Shown here in pieces: positions 10,445 to 22,008 of a stretch of 64,000 nt of DNA (positions are counted from its first letter, which is position 1; every line of letters starts with the position of its first letter). The translations under genes were made by a program, and so were the position numbers. Under the pieces are notes generated by a model. The model was given only the letters and a program-made list of their open reading frames with translations. It was not told the DNA's origin and did not search any database. Location: NCBI GenBank assembly GCA_949361645.1, contig OX442415.1, positions 26,494,092-26,558,091 on the forward strand. Reading direction: 5' to 3'. This DNA is from Spongilla lacustris. Lineage: Eukaryota > Porifera > Demospongiae > Spongillida > Spongillidae.

Positions 10445-11977
10445 TACGGTGGCCCGGTACCTCGCGCGCACAGCATTGTGTCCAGCGCAATCGTACGAAA
10501 TTGCGTAGCGCGCAGTGCAATTGTACGAAATTGCGTAGCGCAATTGTACGAAATTGCGTAGAGTCCGAGTGCACAGCGCACTAACTTTGGGATATAAGTT
10601 TCAATAACGTCATCCGTCTAGTGACAAAATAAATGTTTCCTTCCTGCATCGTGACGACGACCCAAAGGTCGAAAGTAAGTGAAGTACTGCTCATTGTGAG
10701 ATACTGGAGGCAGCAGAAGAGTGACCAGGTCATGCTAGCCTATTTGCGCTTCGTGCGTAGGGAAAATAGCGTCTCTTGGGTTACGAAGGCGTCGAATTGC
10801 TGAAACCCCTCTTCAGTTGCAGTGTGATGCTATAAATAAAGATTCGTTAGTTGTGTCGTGAATGCATGTTTAAAGATCGATGCCTGAGCTGCATGCATGT
10901 CCGATTTTACGGGAGATGCTGAAAACATCAAACTCCTACAGAGTACAGACCAAATACGGGCATCGATCTTTAAACTTGCATTCACGACACAACTTACGAA
11001 CCTTTATAGCATCACACAACAACTGAAGACGGGTTTCAGCAATTCGACGCCTTCGAATTCGTAACCCAAGAGACGCTATTTTCCCTACAGGTACCAGGAA
11101 GCCACACACATTTGCCAAGACAATATTTATCACAACCTCAACATCTCTTTGCATACCTGGAGGTCCCTATATGAATAATCTCCACATGACCATATGCCTC
11201 CTATCAATATCTGTGTGCACTGGTACGGTGGTCAACTATCAATACACAATGCACCGTTGTTTAATACGTATGGGCGGCTTTACACAGCAAAAAAAGTTTG
11301 GTGGATTTCACTCAAAACGGCTTACTATATCACTCAGAATCAGGATTTGGAGTGATATAGTTGGCCGTTTCACTAAACTTTTTTTGCTGTGTATTGATAA
11401 GCTTGTAGCAGGTACAGGTACTGTGCTTTGAGCTAAGGAGTTGTGTCAATAGACCCTTCCCTTTAACGGCGTAAGGAATGCAATTTGCTATTTTTACATC
11501 ATGCACGTCCGGAGTACTTTTCAGCTCCTCCTAAAATCGGACATGCATGCGGGCATCGATCTTTAAACTTGAATTCACGAAACAACTAACGAACATTCAT
11601 AGCATCACACAACAACTGAAGAGGGGTTTCAGCAATTCGACGCCTTCGTAACCCAAGAGACGCTATTTTCCCTACAGGTACCAGGTGCACGAAGCGCAAA
11701 TAGGCTAGCATGACCTGGTCACTCTTCTGCTGCCTCCAGTATCTCACAATGAGTCCTGCATGGAACGTATCAAACGCATATGCTGCTTTCCGGTTCGACC
11801 TTTGGGTCGTCACGATGCAGAAAGGAAACAGCCATAATTTATTTTGTCACTTAGTCTAGACGGATGACGTAATTGAAACATGTATCCCAAAGTTAGTGCG
11901 CTGTGCACTCGGACTGTACGCAATTTCGTACAATTGCGCTACGCAATTTCGTGCGATTGAGGTACCGGGCCACCGTA
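10445..11977. mobile_element. 1.53-kb multi-palindrome foldback element inside TN2
   Basis: The ends are TACGGTGGCCCGGTACCTC (10445-10463) and its complement (11959-11977). Both sides carry GATATG (10439-10444 and 11978-11983), a perfect 6-bp target duplication. Inside, cgtacgaaattgcgta units, then caaagttagtgcgctgtgca, occur in inverted orientation near both ends. A 200-bp block (10690-10880) reappears inverted twice, at about 10955-11095 and 11545-11760. No transposase is visible. The minus-strand frames at 10936-11154 and 11586-11813 only translate these arms. Confidence 0.85.
11281..11393. mobile_element. 113-bp MITE nested in the 1.53-kb element
   Basis: Terminal inverted repeats TACACAGCAAAAAAAGTTT (11281-11299) and its complement (11375-11393) enclose a short centre that also pairs in part (tatatcact against agtgatata). 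The class is not assigned. Confidence 0.65.
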
Positions 11978-12539
11978 GATATGTGAACACAGTATGGATA
12001 TACTGCACATGCATTGATTACTTGCTGGACATCACATAATGAGGTATAATCAATCTTCACCTCTAGGTCATAAGGACTCCCCTGTACATACACAGCGAAA
12101 CCGCTATCCGGAGACGGGTTGCAACGGTGCCCCGTCTCTTTCGATCAAGACGGACTTCCACGTAAATTTCACGGAGACGTTTAGTGACGTTACCCGTGTA
12201 TTTTCGAACGGTAATCGACGAACGGTGCCGCGCGTATGATTATAATTTGACGTCAGGGTCACGTGATACTCGTCATCCTCAAATAATGAGCGGCAAGAGA
12301 CGTTCATAGATATTTGGTTACTTTCACCACTGCGGGGAATGCGTGTATAGATCTACATATTTTGAACACCAATGTTAATAGAGTCGTGATCCAAAGATGA
12401 TAGTAAAGCTAAACAGTAGCTTTCTGCGGAAGGTATGTATCATCGTAAACGTGCAGACCTATATATATATGCGTAGCTATCCCTCGAGATATACGTTGAA
12501 AGGTAAAAAGGGATGACATACTGACATGTATAGTTTATA

Positions 12540-14860
12540 TAAGCGGTCTCATGTGTAATATGTGGCTCTGTGTGCCACTATGTGTGATGTGCATGTGCCT
12601 CTGTGTGATGTGTACCTATGTGTGATGTATGTGCCTATGTGTGAGATGTGCCTCTGTAATGAGTGCCTCTGTGATGTGTATCCCTCTGTGATATGTGTGC
12701 CTGTGTGTGCCTCTGTGTGATGTGTGCCTCTATGTGAAGTGTTCCTATGTGTGATGTGTGTACCTCTGTGTGATGTGTGCCTCCTATGTGTGGCTGTGTG
12801 ATGTATATACCTCTGTGTGAGGTGTGCCTCTGTTGTGTGATGTGTGTGCCTCTGTGATGTGTCTCTGTGATACATTGTATGTGCCTCCGTGATATGGTGC
12901 CTCCGTGTGATGTGTGATGTGTGCCTCTACATGTATATGATGTGTGTGCCTCTGTGTGATGTGTGCCTCTGTGTGATGTGTGTGCCTCGGTTTGATGTAT
13001 GCCTCTGTGTGATACATGTATGTGTGCTTCTGTGTGACGTGTGCGCCTCTGTGGTGTGTGCCTCTGTGTGATGTGTGCCTGTGTGACTGTTTGATGTGTG
13101 CCTCTGTGTGATGCCCATGTGTGATATGTGTGCCTCTGACACTGTGACGTGTGTGCCTCTGTGGGACATGTGTGCCTCTGTGTGATGTGTGTGCCTCTGT
13201 GATGTGTGCCTCTGTGATGTGTGCCTCTGTGATGTGTGCCTCTGTGATGTGTGCCTCTGTGATGTGTGCCTCTGTGATGTGTGCCTCTGTGATGTGTGCC
13301 TCTGTGTGATATATGTGCTTCTGTGTGATGTGTGCCTGTGTTATGTGTGCCTCTGTGATGTGTGCCTCTGATTTGTGTGCCTCTGTTACAACATGTATGT
13401 GTGCCTCCGTGTGGTGTACCTCTGTGTGATGTGTGTGCCTCTGTGTGACGTGTGTGCCCCTGTTTGATGTATGCCTCTGTGTGATACATGTATGTGTGCC
13501 TATGTGTGATGTGTGTGTGTCTGTGTGACTTGTGTGCCTCTGTGTGACATGTGTGCCTCTGTGTGACATGTGTGCCTCTGTGTGACATGTGTGCCTCTGT
13601 GATGTGTGTGCCTCTGTGGGATGTGTGTGCCTCTGTGGGATGTGTGTGCCTCTGTGGGATGTGTGTGCCTCTGTGGGATGTGTGCCTCTGTGTGTGTGAT
13701 GTGTGCCTCTGTGTGTGATATGTGCCTTTGTGTGATGTGTGCCTGTGTGTGTGATATGTGCCTTTGTGTGATGTGTGCCTCTGTGTGTGATATGTGCCTT
13801 TGTGTGATGTGTGCCTCTGTGTGCGATATGTGCCTTTGTGTGATGTGTGCCTCTGTGTGTGATATGTGCCTTTGTGTGATGTGTGTGCCTATGATGTGTG
13901 TGGCTCTGTTACAACATGTATGTGTGCCTCCATGTGATGTGTGTGCCTCTGTGTGACTGTTTGATGTGTGCCTCTGTGTGATGCCCATGTGTGATGTGTG
14001 TGCCTCTGTGGGATGTGTGTCCCTCTGTGTGACATGTGTGCCTCTGTGATGTGTGTGCCTCTGTGTGATGTGTGTGCCTCTGTGATGTGTGTGCCTCGGT
14101 GTGATGTGTGTGCCTCTGTGATATGTGGGCCTCTTATGTGTGGCTGTGTGATGTATGTGCCTCTGTGTGATGTCTGTGCCTCTGTGTGATGTGTGTGCCT
14201 CTGTGTGATGTGTGTGCCTCTGTCTGATGTGTGCCTCTGAGCAGGGCCGGTGAGAGGGGGGGGGGCTAAGCGGGGTTACTTACCCCGGGCCCCAAGGTAT
14301 AATAGGGGCCCCAAGGTATGATAGGGAGCCCAGCGGGCCAATCTCAAGGGGGACCCCCCCCACCCCCCGCTCGTATTTTCAGGGCCTATGGGGCCCTCAA
14401 ATGATATGTTACCCAGTGCCTCACTACGGCTCTCACCGGCCCTGCCTCTGAGTGATGTGTGCCTCTGTGTGATGTGAGCTCATGTGTGATGTGTGCCTCT
14501 GTGTAATGTGAGCTCATGTGTGATGTGTGCCTTCGTGTGTGATGTGGCCTTAATGATGTGTGTTTGTTTATAAAGTCAAATATCAACCAATAGAACTTGG
14601 AATAGACCATTTGCCTGTGTGTGCCCCTGTGTGATGTACAGTGTGTATGCGTGAGTGTGACCTATGTGGTGTGTGTGGTGTGTGCTTGTGCCTGTGTGAT
14701 GTGTGCCTATGTGTGTGATGTTTGCTTGTGCCTACATGGATTTTTGTGATGTGCACTTGTTGTCCCTGTGTGTGTGTGTGCCACTGTGATGTATACCTGT
14801 GTGTGTGTGATGTGTGTGTGACTAACTATATGTGCAACATTTTGGTTATGACAGGTTGCA
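12540..14860. repeat. Large minisatellite of GTGTGCCTCTGTGTGAT-type units
   Basis: Over 2 kb of 13-20-bp variants of the unit gatgtgtgcctctgtgt. Higher-order blocks are visible, for example eight identical 15-bp units at 13195-13310. All frames stay open (HTEAHITQRHTSHRG on the minus strand), which is why long frames appear; they have no other coding feature and are not called genes. Confidence 0.95.
14242..14444. mobile_element. hAT MITE with perfect 8-bp target duplication
   Basis: Inverted ends CAGGGCCGGTGAGAG and its complement enclose 203 bp. The flanks are CCTCTGAG on both sides (14234-14241 and 14445-14452). The CAGGGCCGG end and the 8-bp duplication fit the hAT superfamily. It landed in the minisatellite, so it dates after that array expanded. 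Confidence 0.9.
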
Positions 14861-16410
14861 GCTGACACGGGTAGGGATGAAAGATCAAGACTTCCATTCT
14901 CACTGACTCAAACTAAAACTGATTATGTTCTGCATTCTTGTAATCATACTTGTGTTTCTATGTTGTATAGGTGTTTTTTGAATCAATATCAAGGCCTAGA
15001 TCTATAAAAGATTTGATTTGCACACGTGTACATGTACTGGGCTGTTGTTACCTCATGGGCATGGCAAAACATTGCATGCCAACAAGCACTAAGCTATTTA
15101 AAAATATAATAATGGAGATTATTGAATGCAATGTACAATAATTGAAGGGCGTGGCATCATAACAAGAATTACAACTGAACAATTCATTATTAACGGCCCG
15201 GAGAGAAATACTAGTACAGCCTGGCACCAAATAAAGCATTCTTGAGGCGATCGTTGTCGTTAATCATGAGCCGACTGAGGGTGCGTTATTTACGCGTAAG
15301 AAGTGACTAGGTCGATCGGGAAAAGACTTTACTTGAAAAAGCCAGACATCCAATATTATGAATCAGAAAACACTGATCCATGGTGTTGCGTGCATGTGTG
15401 TTATTCGAATCAAAATTAATACTATACATATTTACCGGTATATGCATGCCGTCCGTACGTAGAAGACGTGCATGCAGGCTACCTCTTTAACGTCGTGATC
15501 AGATGATCTTGGAGTGCAGTGGTGACTGTGATATGTACGATATTAGGAGGTTTTACATGTATGCGTACTAGTAAGTGTGCTCGCTAAAAACAATTTATAT
15601 GCTATTGAATAGTTCAATTAGCCTTGACCAATTCACGGAACTAATGGCGGTTCAGCAGCAATGAGCAAGATATGGTAAGCGGTTCACTATTGGCATTTGT
15701 CCTCCTATATAGCAACTTTCAGGTTCAAACATTGGCGTGGAACTTCTGGATCCGAAGTTATCCTTTTGAACTCGTTAATACGCCACATACTGATCCGTGA
15801 GAGTGATGAGACATCACATGAGTGCTGCCTAAGTAAATTGAGCGTAAGCGCCATTTTTTGGGGTGTTGAAGATATCACACCTTCCTTCCATCTACAGGAA
15901 TATAGGTTGTAACGCGAACACATATGCCTTTTTAAGTAGGTGTGACGTATTATTGCAATGGTACGTGTTTCATGTCCTCTACCCAGGCTACCGGCCCAGC
16001 CACGCTTTACTTGTTTTGGCTTTGGAGTACAATGAGGTATGTACAAGGGTCACTTTATTCTCATCTGTTACATTTTACACAAGATGAAGGTTTGATGATG
16101 TGAGTGGCTCGCCAGTGTCATCGCACGCAGATTATCAATATCGGGCAAATGTAAGCAAGTAAATCTGTGGCCATTCATTATTGATGCTATACATCTTTCA
16201 GCAGGACGGCATCCGGCTCTTTGCGTAATGAATGAGACCCAACAAAACGCTTGCTCTTCCTTTTGTACATGCATTTGTATTTGTATATGGCTTTTTGAAA
16301 ACTACCTCTGAGAAGTGAATGGGATGGTGTACGTAAAAGCTGCATGGATAGAAAGTACTGTAGAAGTGGTACCCAACCGTACGTACTGACGGTACGACAC
16401 GGTACAAAGC
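14860..16410. other. Interior of the 5.27-kb insertion, no gene recognised
   Basis: Unique-looking sequence without a recognisable protein, repeat array or foldback. The short frames here (up to 113 residues at 15705-16046) have no motif that could be identified. Confidence 0.45.
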
Positions 16411-16419
16411 GATCCGCCC

Positions 16420-17155
16420 TAGTCTCGTACCCAGACCCTGATTACCACAGCTGCGGATGGATTACATCACCGCTACGTGGTAGAGGGTCTGGTCAAATGC
16501 CTAACCAAAGTCGTTCTGAGTCCGCCAGATTTTAGGCGTACAATCAGAATGCAGAGCACCCGTGACGTCACATATACGAGTGCTATATGTTAATAAGTCA
16601 CATGGTGTAACAGTGTTTCTCGCTTTAAACAAATGTCCTATAAGTTTGTGGCAAGCTAAACGAAGGACAGGAGAGTGAGCTTTTAAAGGCGGAGCTTCGC
16701 CGCCATACCAAAACTGTCTAAACGCAAAAAGCTACAAACCCAACGCGGCAGTGAGAGAAACAGCTAGCGCTGGCAGCACGGGAGAAGCGTAACGGGCATG
16801 ACTTTCCAATTCCCTCAAGTCGAGCGCGTGCTCTTCAACAAACAGTTTGTAGCTTAGTATGGGGGCGTAGATAGCTCAGCCTTTTTACTCACTCTTCGGA
16901 TACTCGTGTGGTACGTTTCTTATGTCACACAACCTGATAGGGCCTTTGTTAAAGCGAAATACTCAGTGCCTTGTCTCTACCGGTTAGTTAACCATGTAAT
17001 TTATTAACATATTGCACTACCTATATGACGTCACGGGTGCTCTGTATTTGCGTCCGTAGAACGACTTTTGTTAGGCATTTGACCAGACCCTCTACCACGT
17101 AGCGGTGATGTAATCCATCCGCAGCTGTGGTAATCAGGGTCTGGGTACGAGACTA
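16420..17155. mobile_element. MULE-like foldback element with 9-bp target duplication
   Basis: The ends are TAGTCTCGTACCCAGACCCT and its complement. About 90 bp pair on each side, including ggatggattacatcaccgct against agcggtgatgtaatccatcc, and further inner pairing occurs (gcacccgtgacgtca against tgacgtcacgggtgc). The flanks are GATCCGCCC on both sides (16411-16419 and 17156-17164). A 9-bp duplication and long inverted ends fit Mutator-like (MULE) elements. It belongs with 20151-20274, which has the same end and the same inner block. Confidence 0.85.
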
Positions 17156-17732
17156 GATCCGCCCTTAACCGTGGATTTCCCGGACTGACAGGATATAACG
17201 TATAAAGACGTGACAGAGCGACGGGGGGGAAAGACGTTACCGTCCACTCTCGGTTCGCACACGGGCCGTTGGGATTGATTTCATCGGTATCCGCCTACAT
17301 CCGAGAGACGGGTAAGGTCACGTGATGAGACGTTACCGTCTCAATGCAATGGTTTCGCTGTGATAATGACCATCCATTGTGATGAGGAGCTGCATGGTGA
17401 GGACCAGCAGTTTGAGGTGTGAGGGTGATGACATAGGTACCATCCTATGGTACCCCACCTGACCCAAGACAACTGTGACTGGGGCCTCAGCTCAGCCTTC
17501 ACCTGCAGACCACCATATGGGTACCTCACTCCCTTTGATGTCTTGGTCTCAACTTTAACATGGTACTTTATAATTTCTATTCACGCAACACATAATCCAC
17601 AGGTCTAAAGACCTCTCTCAAATATGCGGGTCCTCACTACAGTATATCAGTGCTGGTCAAGTTAGCTGCCGGTGTTCATCTGACTTAAAAAGTACTAAGC
17701 CCATTCACCATTCTATATATGTGTCAAATCAA

Positions 17733-19905
17733 TCATATGATATACTTCAGTACACAACCATTTGGAACATAAAGACTACCCCTATAAGGATCTAGTGCCA
17801 CTCTAAGTGGTTTGTTCAGGTTTCCTACAGTGTGGATCTTCTGTCCTTTGGGATCAAAGATGGAGAAGCAGCCTCCATCATACACACTGACATAGCTGTA
17901 ACCTTCTTCATCAACTGCTACTCCTGATGGACCCTTTATATCTCCATATGATCTGACATAAGTACCTTCAGGTGTGAAGACTTTGATGGTGTTAGAACCA
18001 AAGACTGCAACATGAATATTCCCTTGTGGGTCTAAGGATATACCACTAGGGGTTATTAAAGGATTATTACCAGTACCATCTATGGTCAAAAACCATTCAC
18101 CATCTTGACTGAATACTTGAACCCTGTGGTTGCCCACATCAGAGATAATCACTCTGATCTTTGAGTCCACAACAACACCACATGGATTCCTGAACTGTCC
18201 CTCACCTGATCCTTCATCACCAAACTTATGAAGGAACTTTCCTCCCGTTGTCAGCTTCTGTATGCGATGATTATTATAGTCAGCAATATACATCACCTCT
18301 CCTATGATGGATATGCTACAGGGGCCATTAAACTGACCATCGCCACTCCCATAGGTACCAATGGTGTTCTTCAGGTAACCACCTTGGTCAAACACATATA
18401 TGTGGTGATCACCACTACCCACATAGATATCTCCATTCTCATGGATGGCAACACATAATGGATTGACCTTTACATTGATTACTTGCTGGGCATCACATAA
18501 TGAGGTATAATCACTCTTCACCTCTAGGTCATAAGGACTCCCCTGAACATGATGACCATCCATTGTAATGAGGAGCTGGTGAGGACCGGCAGTCTGAGGT
18601 GTGAGGGTGATGGTGTAGGTACCATCCCCATGGTCCTCCACCTCACCCAAGACAACTGCTCCAACATGTGACTTGGGCCTCAGCTCAGCCTTCATCTGCA
18701 GACCACCACATGGGTACCTTTCTCCCTTTGATGTCTTGGTCTCCACTTTAACATGGTACTTTCTATTCATCCTGGATACAGACTTAAAAGCACTTGTACA
18801 TTCAGAAGTGGATGGAGATAGGTCCACAACTCCACCAAATTCAGATAGCACTTTGGCAAGAGAGTCTAACTGTAAGGTAGCAAATAGATAGCTATGTGGA
18901 TTTGGAGTGAGGGACACATTCTCCACCTTCTTGAGGGTGGCCTTCAGTTCTGTGGGTACCAGTCCTCCAAGAGCTACCACCTCATGGTCTGTGTGGGTCT
19001 GGAGGATGTGGGAGGTCACCTCAATGTAGTGACTGATGTCACGTTGGATCTTTTCAAACTGCTCCTTCTGAAGGGTCAGAGATGTTGTCTTGGAGAGTGC
19101 AATGGTTTCCAACTCCATCAACAACACTTTCTTCCTTTCCTCCAATGTCTCCATCAGTTGCTTAAAGGTCTGTATGATGGCCAGTTCAGCTTCTTGTTTG
19201 GAGGTCTCCACCTGTTGCATCATCTTCTTATTGGCATCAATGGCACCAGCCAATGTTGATACAACCTCTTGTGCACATTGAAGTGTCCCTCTCATTTCAT
19301 CTCTATCAGCTTCTGCAACAGTGGACAGCTCAGTGATGTTGTGGTCTTTATGAAGAATCATGACACAGAGCTGATTGACGAAACATCTACAAGTGGTACA
19401 ATAGAAATCCAAGTCTAGTTTCTTATGTTTTGGATCTGAACTGTGATGTTCTGTAGGTTTTAAGAGTGTTGGTAGCAGTGTGGCTGACTCCTGGTCCAGT
19501 CCTATCACATTGTGCTGGGACAGAGGTATAGCACGATTGTGACATTCTTGGCCACCTTTGCACATGAACATGTGACATGAGCAACAGAATACAACTGCAT
19601 CCTTGTACACAGAAGGTACAAGACACTCCAGAGCTACTGGCAAACTTGGACATGTAACCAGCAACCTCCACCTCAAATCCAAGATGGAGGTTCTGAGGGA
19701 AAGCACTGGCCCCTCCCACTGGGATGGGAACATTTCTTATACAGGTGGGACACTGAAAGCTTTTCTGAGGTCCAACCTTCTCCATTTCCCTGTGAAGGCA
19801 CTGACAACAGAAGGAGTGCAGACATGGTAGTATTCTTGGGTCACTGAAGGGCCCAGAGCACATCTGACAGGTCACGTGATTTGGAAGGCAATCGTTTGTA
19901 GTCAT
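17733..19905 (-). pseudogene. TRIM-NHL copy TN3, frameshifted by an 11-bp deletion
   Basis: All TRIM-NHL parts are present in order, but in two frames. The ATG at 19905 opens the RING and first B-box start (to about 19603). The remaining B-box, coiled coil, filamin and six NHL repeats continue in another frame to 17733. At about 19595 this copy reads aactgcatccttg where TN7 reads aactgcaggatcattgcatccttg. Eleven bases between two gca triplets are lost, as expected from slippage between short direct repeats. Everything after the break is otherwise open, so the lesion is recent, or it is an assembly error. Unless corrected, only a RING-containing peptide of about 160 residues would be made. The upstream block carries a 124-bp MULE-like insertion. 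Confidence 0.85.
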
Positions 19906-20330
19906 TCTACACAAGAGATGAAAGTACTAGTAGCAACACCATGAAGGAAAAATACACTAAATTTTTCATTTCGGAGAGATGCTATCGATCGGTATCGTGT
20001 ACCGATTTAGGTGACTTGGATCGGTAAGTTTAGCTACCGGGGGTACGCTGAACACAAGTAGTGAAGGTTTCTATAACGCTCCCCGTTAAGCAATCATATC
20101 GTTTCCTATACATACGTACCTACTCTAGTACCTGTCGAGGCGCTCGCGATTAGTCTCGGCCCCAGACCCAGCGGACGCAGCTGCCGGATGGATTACATCA
20201 CCGCTACGCGTCAGTCGCGTAGCGGTGATGTAATCCATCCGCAGCTGCGTCCGTTGGGTCTGGGGCCGAGACTAGCTCGCGATCAGTTTGCTTTATGTAT
20301 CACGTGACTGAAACAGTTACATGAGCCTCG
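19906..20330 (-). promoter_or_regulatory. Conserved upstream block of TN3
   Basis: This block matches the regions upstream of TN7 and TN8: cggagagatgctatcgatcg then gtatcgtgtaccgattta, taccgggggtacgc, gaaggtttctataacgctcc, cgttaag, atcgtttcctat and cacgtgactgaaacagttac. The word atcgatcggtatcgtgtaccgat is a near-palindrome. It is interrupted by the insertion at 20151-20274. Promoter function is inferred only from position and conservation. Confidence 0.5.
20151..20274. mobile_element. 124-bp MULE-like palindrome in the TN3 upstream block
   Basis: An almost perfect palindrome with ends TAGTCTCGGCCCCAGACCCA and its complement. It is flanked on both sides by GCTCGCGAT (20142-20150 and 20275-20283). 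TN7 has a single uninterrupted cgctcgcgatcggtttgc at the same place, so the empty site is visible inside the window. Same family as 16420-17155. Confidence 0.92.
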
Positions 20331-20424
20331 TCTCCAGGCTGTATATTTATATTATAGTTAGCGGGATTAAAAAGAATTGTCCGGCTAACTTAATATAAAA
20401 TCGGGCCTGGGGACGAGGCTAGCA
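20329..20424. mobile_element. Short foldback element with CCTCGTCTCCAGGC ends
   Basis: The inverted ends AGCCTCGTCTCCAGGC and GCCTGGGGACGAGGCT enclose gttagcgggat...gtccggctaac. Related copies lie at about 40600-40672, 42912-43001 and 52013-52097. The ends resemble the TAGCCTCGTCCCCAGGCCC ends of the 795-bp element at 62630. Confidence 0.7.
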
Positions 20425-20494
20425 AAATTGTAAGTGGCACGGACCGGGGGTCATTATTTAGATGATCTTGCTGTAGTCTTTACTTAAGTTGTTG

Positions 20495-21290
20495 CTTGCA
20501 GGTAACTGCGTGTTGGTCAGTGCACTATGCATGAAGATGTGCAGAAGGAGTTCACTGCCTATGTGGATCTGGGGATGAGACTAGAGGTGTGGTGAAATGA
20601 ATTGTTTGATGAAGTGGTTATTTAGTACAAAGAAAATTGATAACATGCTGCATGCAACTCAAATGAAATAGTAAAATCTCAGTAAACCATAGCTTTACTG
20701 AACTCTTACCCATATGCATTTAAGTTGCACGCATGTTGCCTCATTGCCTTAAAGTTCAGACAACCATCACTAGCTCTACGGTTTTTAAAATATTCATTTG
20801 AGTTGCATGTAACATGTTGCTTAGTCGGTCGCCGATGGCATTGAAGATTAACTTGCAATGAGGGGGGAGGTCCAGGGTCTATGAAAGCTGTCTTGTTCCC
20901 CACAGAGGCTGTTGGATCACAATGGGAGATGGGAGGGGGTGGAGCTACGGTGTGCATATGTGTGTACAGCACCAGCAATCTCCCCTACCATGATGTTGGT
21001 GCTAATGTTAGTCAGGCTACCCACGAATGGGGTGTGGTCTGCATCAGTGCCACACCCACATGCATGGGGTGTGGTCTGCATTAGTACCACACCCACATGC
21101 ACAACATCACCATCACCCTACTGAATGTAGTAAACATTGGTCACAAGCATTGGAAACAATATATTATCACAAACCACACACAGTTAGTTTGCACCGCACA
21201 AGTATAGCTGTTCTCTGTGAAGCAGGTGAGGGGGAAGGAGAGGGTGTGAGATCAGACTTTGTAAACTGCAAGAATAGCATTCTTATGTGA
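20495..21290. repeat. Dispersed repeat block, copy 1, carrying a LAMTOR5 exon
   Basis: About 750 bp that recur at 42490-42915, 44170-44700 and 52370-53110. Landmarks are ggtccagggtctatgaaagc, ccacagaggctg(t/c)tggatca, gggatgggagggggtggagct and the paired words atggggtgtggtctgcat. Copies 1 and 4 extend into the last exon of LAMTOR5 (21252-21306 here). The minus-strand frames (HTVAPPPP...NKTAFIDPGPPP) are similar in all copies but have no recognisable function. Confidence 0.75.
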
Positions 21291-21306
21291 GTGGATGAGA
21301 ATCTTT
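21252..21306 (-). pseudogene. Duplicated last exon of LAMTOR5
   Basis: The minus strand reads KILIHSHKNAILAVYKV and a TGA, the same residues as the last exon of LAMTOR5 at 53095-53149. It is preceded by a ccag acceptor-like end and a GA-rich (CT on this strand) tract, as in the source. No other LAMTOR5 exon is near, so it is an orphan copy. A purine-rich tract (21300-21440) corresponds to the GGGAGGGA intron of the source. Confidence 0.85.
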
Positions 21307-22008
21307 CTGGAGAGAGCGAGAGGAGAGAGGGGGAGGAGAGAGGGGGAGGAGAGAGGGGGAGGAGGGGGGAGGAAGGAGAGGGAGGGAGGTGATGCAGGAA
21401 GGAGAGGGAGGGATGGAGAGACGGAGGGGAGGAAGGAAGGGTGAACATTAATAGGGGTGGCAGTACCCTCCACACATACATTCAGGTCTGTGTAATAGTC
21501 GTCACAACATCTTGCATCAGTTTGACTCTGGTGTCCAAAGATTTATTATACCAGACCACAGGTTCATTTCTAGCTGGTTATGTGTATCCAAATCAGTCAG
21601 TCAAAAGAGAAATCACTTTCCATGGTAACAACCGGTGCAATTAAAAAAAAAAAGCATAATTTATCTTTCGTTGGCAGTCATGGTAGGAGGTGTCCAACAT
21701 GATCACCCTAATGGTGGGAGGTGCCCATCAACCACTAAACTACATGTAGATACCTTTCAATGCCAACAATCTCACCATCACGTACACATCTCCACATTCA
21801 AGCACACAACACATATACATGCATCTCTCCACGTACATCCACAGGTCCAATGGCTTCTCTCAAGAGCCATTGAAATATGAGGGTCCTGCCTCAAACAGTC
21901 AAGTTAATTTTAGTAACACTACAAAAACTATATATGCTGGTCAAGTTAGCTGTTTATCTGACTTAAAAAGTACTAAGCCCATGCACCTTTCAATATGTGC
22001 CAAATCAA

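Larger units (their letters stand above)
12091..17362. mobile_element. 5.27-kb insertion with CACAGCGAAACC ends
   Basis: The element splits the TN2 filamin sequence exactly. The left end reads ctgtac-ATA-CACAGCGAAACC and the right end GGTTTCGCTGTG-ATA-atgacc, giving 12-bp inverted ends and a 3-bp target duplication. GAGACGG-type words are repeated near both ends (about 12110-12180 and 17200-17345). The interior holds a 2.3-kb minisatellite, a hAT MITE, a MULE-like foldback element and about 1.5 kb of sequence in which no gene was recognised (14860-16410). No transposase was seen, so it may be a non-autonomous element swollen by repeats. Terminal CAC occurs in CACTA, Chapaev and Transib/RAG-type elements; the 3-bp duplication would favour CACTA-like, but this is a guess. 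Confidence 0.7.
9290..17583 (-). pseudogene. TRIM-NHL copy TN2: one pseudogene broken by nested insertions
   Basis: Four separated segments align in order with the intact copies. They are 9290-9595 (last two NHL repeats), 10406-10444 (NHL 2), 11978-12090 (start of NHL and end of filamin) and 17363-17583 (filamin). The gap 10445-11977 is an inverted-repeat element with a 6-bp target duplication. The gap 12091-17362 is a 5.27-kb insertion with 12-bp terminal repeats and a 3-bp duplication. The gap 9596-10405 replaces several NHL repeats with unrelated sequence. The RING, B-boxes and coiled coil are missing; similarity stops inside the filamin repeat at about 17583. Within the first segment, codons are also lost (for example around 9440). 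The copy cannot make a TRIM-NHL protein. Confidence 0.85.

Noticed and set aside
12549..13988. Histidine/threonine-rich minus-strand frames up to 317 residues
   Set aside because: They translate the GTGTGCCTCTGTGTGAT minisatellite. All frames are open and there is no start context or domain.
12540..14860. CRISPR-like array
   Set aside because: Units are adjacent without unique spacers and vary in length; it is a minisatellite. No cas gene is present and the genome is eukaryotic.
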